Shown in pieces: positions 1 through 5,037 of a stretch of 8,684 bases of DNA (its first letter is position 1; each line of letters opens with the position of its first letter). The notes under the pieces were generated by a model, which worked only from the letters and a program-made list of their open reading frames with translations, searched no databases and had not been told where the DNA came from. A program made the position numbers and the translations under genes. The stretch comes from Anaerolineae bacterium (GTDB lineage: Bacteria > Chloroflexota > Anaerolineae > J102), in NCBI GenBank assembly GCA_027036755.1, contig JALWDV010000615.1, forward strand, positions 1 to 8,684. The letters are read 5' to 3'.

Positions 1-58
1 CCAGCGGCTCCCTCCCCCGCCAGTCGCTCCGCTCCTTTGCAGGGGAGGGAGCCGCTGG
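1..58. repeat. 17-bp perfect inverted repeat at window edge
   Basis: Bases 1-17 (CCAGCGGCTCCCTCCCC) are the exact reverse complement of bases 42-58, with a 24-base spacer. A T-rich stretch follows (TTTACAAAG then a run of six T at 69-74). As RNA this would be a very stable hairpin. It could terminate a gene lying to the left of the window or be a dispersed palindromic repeat. The left arm starts at base 1, so the true stem may be longer. The structure is seen directly; its role is not known. Confidence 0.7.
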
Positions 59-149
59 TTTACAAAGTTTTTTGCAGGCGGAGAGCTCTCCCCCACTGCT
101 GGGCCGTCACCTTTAATCATCAATCATTAACCATTGCCCCACGCCAGCC

Positions 150-207
150 CCCAATACCCAATACCAATACCCAGTACCCAATACCCAATGCCCAATGCCC
201 AATACCC
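150..207 (+). repeat. CCCAATA heptamer tandem array
   Basis: Eight head-to-tail units of CCCAATA and close variants (CCCAATG, CCCAGTA, and one 6-base unit CCAATA) run from 150 to 204. A final partial unit, CCC-ATG, supplies the start codon of the cysteine desulfurase gene at 208. The array resembles the short tandemly repeated heptamers known from cyanobacteria and other large bacterial genomes. No Shine-Dalgarno sequence lies between the array and the ATG, so the array occupies the normal ribosome-binding position. Confidence 0.9.
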
Positions 208-1422
208 ATGTCCACCATTCGCGCAGATTTCCCCATTCTCGATCAGCAAGTGCACGGCAAGCCGCTGGTTTATCTCGATAGCACCGCCACCTCGCAGAAG
301 CCGCGGCAGGTCATCGAGGCGCTGGTCCGCTATTACGAGCAAGATAACGCCAATGTGCATCGCGGCGTGCACGCGCTGGCGGAGCGGGCCACGGCCGGGT
401 ATGAGAAGGCCCGGCTGAAGATCGCCCGTTTCATCAACGCGGCCAGTTCCAAAGAGATCGTGTTCGTGCGCAACACCACCGAGGCCATCAACCTGGCAGC
501 CAACGCCTGGGGCCGCGCCAATCTGGGCCCGGGCGACGAGGTGCTCATCACCCAGATGGAGCATCACTCGAACATCGTGCCCTGGCAGTTGGTGACTCAG
601 GCCACGGGGGCCACCCTGCGCTATGTTCCCATCACCCCGGCGGGCGAGCTGGACATGGACGCGCTGGATGCGCTGCTGACCGAGCGCACCAAAGTCTTCG
701 CATTCACGGCCATGTCCAACGTGTTGGGAACCATCAACCCGGTGGCTGAGCTGGTGGCCCGGGCCCACGCGGTGGGGGCCATCGCGGTGGTGGATGGCGC
801 TCAGAGCGTTCCCCATCTTCCCACCGACGTGCAGGCGCTGGATGCGGATTTCCTGGCGTTTTCGGGTCACAAGATGCTGGGGCCCACGGGCATCGGCGCG
901 CTGTATGGCAAACGGGCGCTGCTGGAGGCCATGCCGCCTTTCATGGGCGGCGGCGAGATGATCCGCGAAGTGTTCATGGATCACAGCACCTGGAACGATG
1001 TCCCCTTCAAGTTCGAGGCGGGCACGCCCGCGATTGGCGAGGCCATCGCGTTTGACGCGGCCATCGATTATCTCGACGCGTTGGGCATGGAGTGGGTGCG
1101 CGAGCACGAGATGGAAATCACACGCTACGCGTGGGAGCGGCTGTCGGCCATCGAGGGGCTGCGCATCATCGGGCCGGGTCCGGAGCGTCGCGGCGGCCTG
1201 CTTTCCTTCACCCTGGCGGATGTGCATCCCCACGATGTGGCCGCGGTGCTGGATATGCACGGGGTGGCCGTGCGCGCGGGCCATCATTGCGCCCAACCCA
1301 TCCACGATTTCTATGGCGTCCCGGCCACGGCTCGGGCCAGCTTCTACATCTACAACACCCTCGAAGAGGTGGACGTGCTGGCCGAGGCCCTGGAGCGGGC
1401 GAAGGCGCTGTTTAGCTTTTAG
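208..1422 (+). CDS. sufS: SufS-type cysteine desulfurase
   Basis: This is a PLP-dependent class V aminotransferase-fold enzyme of 404 residues, the usual SufS length. It converts L-cysteine to alanine and holds the released sulfur as a persulfide for Fe-S cluster assembly in the cytoplasm. The N-terminus (IRADFPIL, then GKPLVYLDSTATSQKP) is typical of SufS. His119-His120 fits the PLP-stacking region, and Asp196 and Gln199 lie in VVDGAQS. Lys222 in SGHKMLGPTG is the expected Schiff-base lysine. Cys361 in RAGHHCAQP is the catalytic cysteine in the group II (SufS/CsdA) context. The ATG at 208 was chosen because the family N-terminus begins here. The open frame back to 37 would only add translated repeat sequence. 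SufU lies downstream, fitting a SufS-SufU pair. The missing Shine-Dalgarno and the heptamer array abutting the start are unusual. Confidence 0.96.
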   Translation: MSTIRADFPILDQQVHGKPLVYLDSTATSQKPRQVIEALVRYYEQDNANVHRGVHALAERATAGYEKARLKIARFINAASSKEIVFVRNTTEAINLAANAWGRANLGPGDEVLITQMEHHSNIVPWQLVTQATGATLRYVPITPAGELDMDALDALLTERTKVFAFTAMSNVLGTINPVAELVARAHAVGAIAVVDGAQSVPHLPTDVQALDADFLAFSGHKMLGPTGIGALYGKRALLEAMPPFMGGGEMIREVFMDHSTWNDVPFKFEAGTPAIGEAIAFDAAIDYLDALGMEWVREHEMEITRYAWERLSAIEGLRIIGPGPERRGGLLSFTLADVHPHDVAAVLDMHGVAVRAGHHCAQPIHDFYGVPATARASFYIYNTLEEVDVLAEALERAKALFSF

Positions 1423-1436
1423 CACTCAATCCAGTC

Positions 1437-1442
1437 AGGAGG
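1437..1442 (+). promoter_or_regulatory. Strong ribosome binding site for hicB
   Basis: AGGAGG lies 5 bases before a GTG codon at 1448. It decides the start of the HicB-like antitoxin, because the open frame itself extends far back inside the sufS gene. Confidence 0.85.
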
Positions 1443-1447
1443 TTCTC

Positions 1448-1669
1448 GTGAACCATATTTTCTCTGCTTACATCGAGTATGATCCTGAAACGCAACTTTA
1501 TGTTGGCACCGTGCCGGGCGTTCCCGGCGCCCACACGCAAGCCGCGTCCCTAGATGAATTGCGGCAAAACTTGAAAGAGGTTCTGGAGCTTTGTCTGGAA
1601 GAACAAGATAACAGTCTGGATATTTTGTCCCAATTCGTTGGTATACAGCAGATAGAGGTAGCTAGATGA
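1448..1669 (+). CDS. hicB: HicB-family antitoxin
   Basis: This is a 73-residue protein starting at GTG. It begins with the HicB pattern of a beta-strand-rich N-terminus (FSAYIEYDPETQLYVGTVPGVPGAHTQAASLDE) and continues with an amphipathic helix (LRQNLKEVLELCLEE). This is the partial RNase H-like fold of HicB antitoxins. It is the short form, with no obvious C-terminal DNA-binding domain. In the known family, HicB binds and neutralises the HicA mRNA interferase. The stop codon overlaps the hicA start (ATGA, 1666-1669), which indicates translational coupling. The antitoxin-first order is the reverse of the E. coli hicAB arrangement but is common in other phyla. Base composition is clearly more AT-rich than sufS and sufU, which suggests horizontal acquisition. 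Confidence 0.88.
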   Translation: MNHIFSAYIEYDPETQLYVGTVPGVPGAHTQAASLDELRQNLKEVLELCLEEQDNSLDILSQFVGIQQIEVAR

Positions 1670-1902
1670 GCCAGCGGTTACCTATCGTCGACGCAAAGAC
1701 CATGGAGAAACTTCTCTTTGCTATGGGCTTTGAATTTGTTCGACAAAAAGGAAGCCACGCGTTTTATCGACATCCAGACGGGCGCACGACCACCTTGCCA
1801 CATCATCGGGGTCGAAATTTGGCTCGCCCACTAATCCGTGAAATTTTGAGAGAGATTGAATTGTCTCCTGACGATTTCCGCACACTTCTGGAAAATCTAT
1901 AA
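1666..1902 (+). CDS. hicA: HicA-family mRNA interferase toxin
   Basis: This 78-residue protein of the HicA/YcfA family is a small dsRBD-like RNase that cleaves mRNA when HicB is lost. The N-terminus (VDAKTMEKLLFAMGFEFVRQKGSHAFYRHPDGR) matches the family, and His31 in the G-S-H motif is the expected catalytic residue. A basic TTLPHHRGRNLARPLIREILREI segment follows, also typical. Length is normal and no catalytic residue is missing, so the toxin looks intact. The ATG overlaps the hicB stop by four bases. The sufU start lies only 17 bases downstream, so the pair probably shares a transcript with the suf genes, or read-through from its promoter feeds sufU. Confidence 0.9.
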   Translation: MSQRLPIVDAKTMEKLLFAMGFEFVRQKGSHAFYRHPDGRTTTLPHHRGRNLARPLIREILREIELSPDDFRTLLENL

Positions 1903-1919
1903 GCTGATTCACACAAACC

Positions 1920-2312
1920 ATGGATGATTTCTACCGCGAGAACATTCTCGATCATTACAAATATCCCCGCTACAAGGGGCATCTCGAAAATCCCGACATC
2001 AAATTCCGAGATGTCAATCCCACCTGCGGCGATGACATCACCTTCGAGCTGAAAATCGAGGACGACAGGGTGACGGACGTGGCTTTCAATGGCCACGGCT
2101 GCGCTATCAGCATGGCCTCGGCCTCGATGCTGGCCGAAGAGCTGATGGGCAAGAGCCTGGACGAGGTCAAGGCCATGGACAAGCGGTTCGTCCTCGACCT
2201 GCTGGGCATTCCCATCGGCCCGGTGCGCCTCAAGTGCGCGCTCTTGCCCCTGAAGGTGGTGAAAGCGGGCGTTTGGGGTCTGGACGCCTGGCAGCGAGAA
2301 GAGGAAGACTGA
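1920..2312 (+). CDS. sufU: SufU-type Fe-S assembly scaffold / sulfur acceptor
   Basis: This 130-residue protein of the IscU/SufU family starts with the characteristic FYRENILDHYKYPRYKGHLENPD. Three conserved cysteines are visible: Cys36 in NPTCGD, Cys61 in GHGCAIS and Cys106 in LKCALLP. Asp38 follows the first. In SufU of Gram-positives these residues bind zinc and accept the SufS persulfide. The segment between Cys61 and Cys106 (ELMGKSLDEVKAMDKRFVLDLLG) is the longer SufU-type spacer, and the IscU LPPVK motif is absent, so SufU fits better than IscU. The protein is slightly short at the C-terminus. The ATG at 1920 has no clear Shine-Dalgarno. It lies 17 bases after hicA, which separates it from its partner sufS. 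Confidence 0.94.
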   Translation: MDDFYRENILDHYKYPRYKGHLENPDIKFRDVNPTCGDDITFELKIEDDRVTDVAFNGHGCAISMASASMLAEELMGKSLDEVKAMDKRFVLDLLGIPIGPVRLKCALLPLKVVKAGVWGLDAWQREEED

Positions 2313-2339
2313 GTCATTCCGAACATAACGCGTAACTGC

Positions 2340-2530
2340 TAACGTAGCCCTGTTCACTCAACACGGATACGAGGAAACACGGATAAAATCTTTTTTGAAC
2401 GACTTTGCGCCTTCGTTTCCGTCGTGTCTTCGTGGCAAAAGAGGACGATTGGGGTCAAGTCACCATAACGGATAAAAATTTGCAGGTGCACCGGTAAATG
2501 CGTCGCACCTTGAACGAAAACAAAATCATC
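2340..2530. repeat. Dispersed CACGGATA / GTGTCTTCGTGGC repeat remnants
   Basis: The gap between sufU and the MIP18 gene holds low-complexity motifs. There are two CACGGATA units (near 2360 and 2381), a block reading CTTTGCGCCTTCGTTTCC followed by GTCGTGTCTTCGTGGC (about 2404-2436), and another CGGATAAAAAT near 2470. Similar degenerate motifs recur in the 2889-2920 gap. Such sequences are scattered between genes in several large bacterial genomes. No gene was supported in this stretch. Confidence 0.5.
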
Positions 2531-2543
2531 GGAGATATAAAAT

Positions 2544-2858
2544 ATGTCCCTGCCCACCCCCGAAGAAATCAAAGAAGTGCTGAAGCAGGTCGTCGACCCG
2601 GAGCTCCACATCGATGTGGTGAATCTGGGTCTGATTTACGATATCCGGCTGGATGAAGAGAAGCAGTCGGTGGACGTGGATATGACCCTGACCGCACCCG
2701 GCTGCCCCATGGGCCCGCAAATCCTCACCGACGCCTACTACAAAATCCAAAACGCCTTCCCGGAAATCAAGGATATCAACATCAATCTGGTGTGGGTGCC
2801 TTTCTGGAATCCCGAGATGATGACCGAGGAAGCAAAAGAGATGCTGGGGTATTTCTAA
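2544..2858 (+). CDS. MIP18/DUF59 family Fe-S assembly protein (SufT-like)
   Basis: This is a 104-residue single-domain protein of the MIP18 (DUF59) family. Family members (SufT, PaaD and the eukaryotic CIA2 proteins) assist in delivering or maturing Fe-S clusters in the cytoplasm. Visible signatures are VVDPELHIDVVNLGLIYDI (about 16-33), the TLTAPGCPMG loop with the conserved Cys54, and a conserved C-terminal half (NINLVWVPFWNPEMM). A GGAG at 2531-2534 lies 9 bases before the ATG. Its position after sufS and sufU supports an Fe-S role. A close paralogue lies at 4729-5025. The gene is separated from sufU by 231 bases of repeat remnants, so it may have its own promoter. Confidence 0.9.
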   Translation: MSLPTPEEIKEVLKQVVDPELHIDVVNLGLIYDIRLDEEKQSVDVDMTLTAPGCPMGPQILTDAYYKIQNAFPEIKDININLVWVPFWNPEMMTEEAKEMLGYF

Positions 2859-2888
2859 CGAAGCTTCGCCTCGAACCGACAAGAAATG

Positions 2889-3168
2889 GGACGCGGATGA
2901 ACGCGGACGAACACGGATAAAAAGATATGGGTGCGTCCCAAATGAGTTGGAAAATAATCCATTCATTAACGGGGCGCTTCGCGCCCGCGGCCAGCGCCGG
3001 GGGATGAAGTCCCTCGGCTAGAAACAGCGCCCCTGCGGGGCTAGCCGGATTTATCCGGCGCTGTTTTGTAGCCCGGCGACTTCATCGCCGGGCGGACGTG
3101 GCAAACGCTTCAACCGAAAAAGGACGCACCCAAAAGATATCATGCTTCGTCCATGTTCGTCCGCGTCC
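2889..3168. repeat. Large inverted repeat interrupted by MITE copy 1
   Basis: Bases 2889-2911 and 3146-3168 form a 23-bp inverted repeat with three mismatches (arms of the GGACGCGGAYGAAC type). The mobile element at 2929-3131 and its target duplication sit between them. With the element and one duplication copy removed, the arms would be about 22 bases apart, making a hairpin just after the MIP18 gene. It may have been a terminator or a dispersed palindrome. Confidence 0.7.
2929..3131. mobile_element. MITE-like element, copy 1
   Basis: This 203-bp element is bounded by perfect 10-bp terminal inverted repeats: GGGTGCGTCC at 2929-2938 and GGACGCACCC at 3122-3131. It is flanked by a perfect 9-bp direct repeat, AAAAGATAT, at 2920-2928 and 3132-3140, which is a target-site duplication. 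It encodes no plausible protein, so it must have been moved by a transposase from elsewhere. Three internal hairpins are visible: 2972-2986 (GGGCGC stem), 3025-3063 (CAGCGCC/GGCGCTG enclosing two smaller stems) and 3071-3093 (9-bp stem GCCCGGCGA). Against copy 2 I count seven substitutions and one 6-base indel, all in the left half. The last 111 bases are identical. Confidence 0.93.
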
Positions 3169-3281
3169 AAAAACTTGACTCATGTTCAGTTTCTCTGGCT
3201 AGCGCTTGCTGATGGGAGTTGGGGCGTCCGCCAGCTTTTCATAGGGATGACTTTCGTTGGCTGTCTCGGCCTGGGTGGTGC

Positions 3282-3300
3282 TAAAATGAGCTATCTCATT
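3282..3300 (+). promoter_or_regulatory. Possible -10 and operator for the Crp/Fnr gene
   Basis: TAAAAT at 3282-3287 resembles a -10 box and overlaps an inverted repeat, AATGAG-CTAT-CTCATT, at 3285-3300. The 5-4-5 core (ATGAG-N4-CTCAT) has the spacing of a Crp/Fnr site. A regulator bound here would block initiation, so negative autoregulation is possible. A weak TTGGCT lies 19 bases upstream of the -10. This is inference from symmetry and position only. Confidence 0.4.
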
Positions 3301-3314
3301 CATCGAGGCCCGCT

Positions 3315-4010
3315 TTGCCACCACCCACCGACCTGATTCGCCAGACGCCCCTGTTTCGCGGGCTGGACGATAGCGCGCTGCGAAGCGTTATCGCCGAGGC
3401 CCGCGGGTCGCGTCTGCCCGCGGGGAACATCCTCTTTCATCAGAACGACGCGCTGGCCCGGCTGTGGGTGGTGACCGCCGGCCGGGTGCAGTTGTTCCAG
3501 CTCACGCCCGAGGGGCATCAGGTGATTTTGCACATCGCAGGCCCGGGCCAGGAGGTGGGGCTGCTGCCCGCGCTCACCGATGCGCCCAGTCCGGTCAGCG
3601 CCCGAGCCGTGGAGGATTCGTCGTTGCTGGCCTGGCGGGCCGAGGATTTTCGAGCCTTGATGCGCGGCCACCCCCAGCTCGGGTTCAACGCCATCGCTAT
3701 CCTGGGCGAACACATCCGCCTGTATCAGGATCGCATTCGGGAGCTGACCACCGAACGGGTGGAGCGACGGCTGGCCCGCACCCTGCTGCGTCTGGCCAAA
3801 CAACTGGGCAAGCGCACGCCCGAGGGCGTCCTCATCGATCTGCCCCTGAGCAGGCAGAATCTGGCGGAGATGAGCGGCACCACGCTTTACACGGCCAGCC
3901 GCATCCTGCGGGGCTGGGAGGACGCGGGCATCGTGAGCAGCGGGCGGGAGCGGGTGGTGATCCGCTCGCCGCACAAACTGGTGACCATCGCCGAAGATTT
4001 GCAGCGTTGA
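3315..4010 (+). CDS. Crp/Fnr-family transcriptional regulator
   Basis: This is a 231-residue regulator. Residues about 12-115 form the cyclic-nucleotide-binding-like beta barrel (LFRGLDDSALRSVIAEA, then PAGNILFHQNDALARLWVVTAGRVQL). Residues about 120-150 are the dimerisation helix. The winged helix-turn-helix spans about 175-222 (LSRQNLAEMSGTTLYTASRILRGWEDAGIV). There are no cysteines at all, so it cannot carry an FNR-type Fe-S cluster. A haem- or small-ligand-sensing type (Dnr, NnrR, CooA or similar) is a better guess, but the ligand is not visible. The start is TTG at 3315, supported by GAGG at 3305-3308; no ATG fits the family N-terminus. It is isolated between two mobile elements and followed by a divergon-like operator at 4381, so the DUF1858 cluster is its likely target. 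Confidence 0.92.
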   Translation: MPPPTDLIRQTPLFRGLDDSALRSVIAEARGSRLPAGNILFHQNDALARLWVVTAGRVQLFQLTPEGHQVILHIAGPGQEVGLLPALTDAPSPVSARAVEDSSLLAWRAEDFRALMRGHPQLGFNAIAILGEHIRLYQDRIRELTTERVERRLARTLLRLAKQLGKRTPEGVLIDLPLSRQNLAEMSGTTLYTASRILRGWEDAGIVSSGRERVVIRSPHKLVTIAEDLQR

Positions 4011-4059
4011 GCAACGTCATTTCGACGAGCGCTGCGAGGCCAGTGCCCGCCGCCAGCTA

Positions 4060-4147
4060 AAGCGTCGACTGAAGTCGCTCTATTGAGCCCTGCGGGCTGA
4101 AGGGCGACCTGCGTCGCCCCGCCTCCCAACCGAAATTGGACACGCTC
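4060..4147. repeat. Palindrome-rich spacer, second REP-like type
   Basis: The spacer after the regulator holds back-to-back palindromes: AGCCC-TGC-GGGCT at 4086-4098 and GGGCGAC-CTGC-GTCGCCC at 4102-4119, preceded by an imperfect one at about 4061-4080. No T-run follows, so intrinsic termination is unlikely, although the hairpins may stabilise the 3' end of the regulator mRNA. The sequence differs from the interior of the mobile element, so it looks like a separate family of dispersed palindromes. Confidence 0.55.
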
Positions 4148-4156
4148 AAATGATTT

Positions 4157-4365
4157 GGGTGCGTCCAAAATGAGTTGGAAAGTTAAAATAATCCATTCAT
4201 TAACGGGGCGCTTCGCGCCCGCGGCCAGCGCCGGTGGATGAGGTCTCCCGTCTGGAAACAGCGCCCCTGCGGGGCTAGCCGGATTTATCCGGCGCTGTTT
4301 TGTAGCCCGGCGACTTCATCGCCGGGCGGACGTGGCAAACGCTTCAACCGAAAAAGGACGCACCC
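4157..4365. mobile_element. MITE-like element, copy 2
   Basis: This second copy is 209 bp and in the same orientation as copy 1. The terminal inverted repeats are GGGTGCGTCC at 4157-4166 and GGACGCACCC at 4356-4365. The target-site duplication is a perfect 9-bp AAATGATTT at 4148-4156 and 4366-4374, different from that of copy 1. The three hairpins are conserved at 4206-4220, 4259-4297 and 4305-4327. It carries six extra bases near the left end (GTTAAA after TTGGAAA). The right end lies only 15 bases from the palindromic operator at 4381, so insertion may have removed more distal regulatory sequence from the DUF1858 cluster. Confidence 0.93.
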
Positions 4366-4380
4366 AAATGATTTTGCGGC

Positions 4381-4400
4381 TCTTTGCGCTGGCGCAAAGA
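4381..4400 (+). promoter_or_regulatory. Candidate Crp/Fnr-type operator
   Basis: This is a perfect palindrome, TCTTTGCGC-TG-GCGCAAAGA. Its core TTGCG-N4-CGCAA has the 14-bp TTG-N8-CAA layout of FNR/DNR/NnrR sites. The centre (4390/4391) lies 41.5 bp upstream of position 4432, the start site implied by the TAAAGT box at 4420-4425. This is the class II activator position. The Crp/Fnr gene 370 bp upstream is the obvious candidate ligand. The symmetry is seen; the binding is inferred. Confidence 0.6.
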
Positions 4401-4419
4401 CGCGGGGCGGAAGATGTGC

Positions 4420-4425
4420 TAAAGT
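4420..4425 (+). promoter_or_regulatory. Putative -10 box of the DUF1858 cluster
   Basis: TAAAGT sits in the context GTGCTAAAGTG, nearly the same as GTGCTAAAATG upstream of the Crp/Fnr gene. No good -35 lies at 16-18 bases upstream, as expected for an activator-dependent promoter. A start at about 4432 would give a 22-base leader containing the AAGGAG ribosome site at 4438-4443. Confidence 0.45.
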
Positions 4426-4453
4426 GGGGAGGCTCAAAAGGAGCGAAATCCCG

Positions 4454-4678
4454 ATGAACCAAGAACAATTGCTTTCCCTGACCGTCGCCGAGATCATGGA
4501 TCGCTGGCCCGAATCCGTGATGGTGTTTCTCGACCACAATCTGGATTGCGTGGGCTGCCCCATCGCGCCTTTCGAAACCCTGGCCGAGGTCATCCACATC
4601 TACCAGATTCCCGAGGATGTTTTCCTCGACGAGCTGGCGGCAGTCATCAGGCGAAACTATAACGACTTGCAATCGTAA
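4454..4678 (+). CDS. DUF1858 CxxC-domain protein
   Basis: This is a 74-residue single-domain protein of the DUF1858 family (hybrid-cluster-associated redox disulfide domain, also related to the N-terminal domain of ScdA/RIC proteins). Residues 9-17 (LTVAEIMDR) and the motif D-C-V-G-C at 31-35, with Cys32 and Cys35, are characteristic. The two cysteines could form a redox disulfide or bind a metal. Family members occur beside hybrid cluster protein and Fe-S repair genes, which are linked to nitric oxide stress; the function here is not proved. The start is ATG at 4454 with AAGGAG 10 bases upstream; the open frame continues back into the mobile element without support. It is the first gene of the cluster, 50 bases ahead of a MIP18 gene. 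Confidence 0.88.
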   Translation: MNQEQLLSLTVAEIMDRWPESVMVFLDHNLDCVGCPIAPFETLAEVIHIYQIPEDVFLDELAAVIRRNYNDLQS

Positions 4679-4728
4679 ACGAGACGCTCTCCAGGCGTCA
4701 TTATCCCAAATTATCGGAGAATTGACTT

Positions 4729-5025
4729 ATGACCAAAGATGAAGTTCTGGAAATCCTGCGCAAGGTCATCGACCCCGAAATCGGCATCAATGTGGTCGAT
4801 CTCGGGCTGGTTTACGATGTGAACATCGACGACAGGAAGCTGGACGTGGACATGACCATGACTACTGCGGCCTGCCCCCTGGGCGCGTACATCACCGACC
4901 AGGCGGATATGCTGCTGCGCCAGTTTTTCCCCGAAGCCGAGGTGAACGTTAATCTGGTGTGGTATCCGCCCTGGACGCCCGAGATGATGTCGGACGCGGC
5001 CCGCCAGCAACTGGGCTGGATGTAA
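4729..5025 (+). CDS. MIP18/DUF59 family Fe-S assembly protein, second copy
   Basis: This 98-residue MIP18-domain protein is clearly paralogous to the one at 2544-2858. Shared blocks include VIDPEIGINVVDLGLVYDV against VVDPELHIDVVNLGLIYDI, the DVDMTMTTAACP loop with the conserved Cys49, and a C-terminal NVNLVWYPPWTPEMM. It probably supports Fe-S cluster delivery or maturation of a client encoded by the cluster. A GGAGA at about 4715-4719 precedes the ATG. The same TATCGGAGA or CATCGGAGA leader string precedes both copies. It is 12 bases upstream of the membrane protein gene, which implies co-transcription. Confidence 0.9.
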   Translation: MTKDEVLEILRKVIDPEIGINVVDLGLVYDVNIDDRKLDVDMTMTTAACPLGAYITDQADMLLRQFFPEAEVNVNLVWYPPWTPEMMSDAARQQLGWM

Positions 5026-5037
5026 AGGGAGGCCCGC

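Noticed and set aside
37..207. N-terminal extension of the cysteine desulfurase frame
   Set aside because: It only translates the inverted-repeat arm and the heptamer array; the SufS N-terminus begins at the ATG at 208.
150..207. CRISPR array
   Set aside because: Units are 7 bases long with no spacers.
127..1425. 432-codon open frame on the minus strand
   Set aside because: It is the antisense of sufS with His/Gly/Arg-rich composition, a common shadow of GC-rich genes.
3142..3336. 64-codon frame before the regulator
   Set aside because: It has no ribosome site, starts in repeat sequence and overlaps the regulator's start signals.
2929..4365. Composite transposon carrying the Crp/Fnr gene
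   Set aside because: Each element copy has its own complete 9-bp duplication and the outer flanks do not match, so the two insertions were independent.
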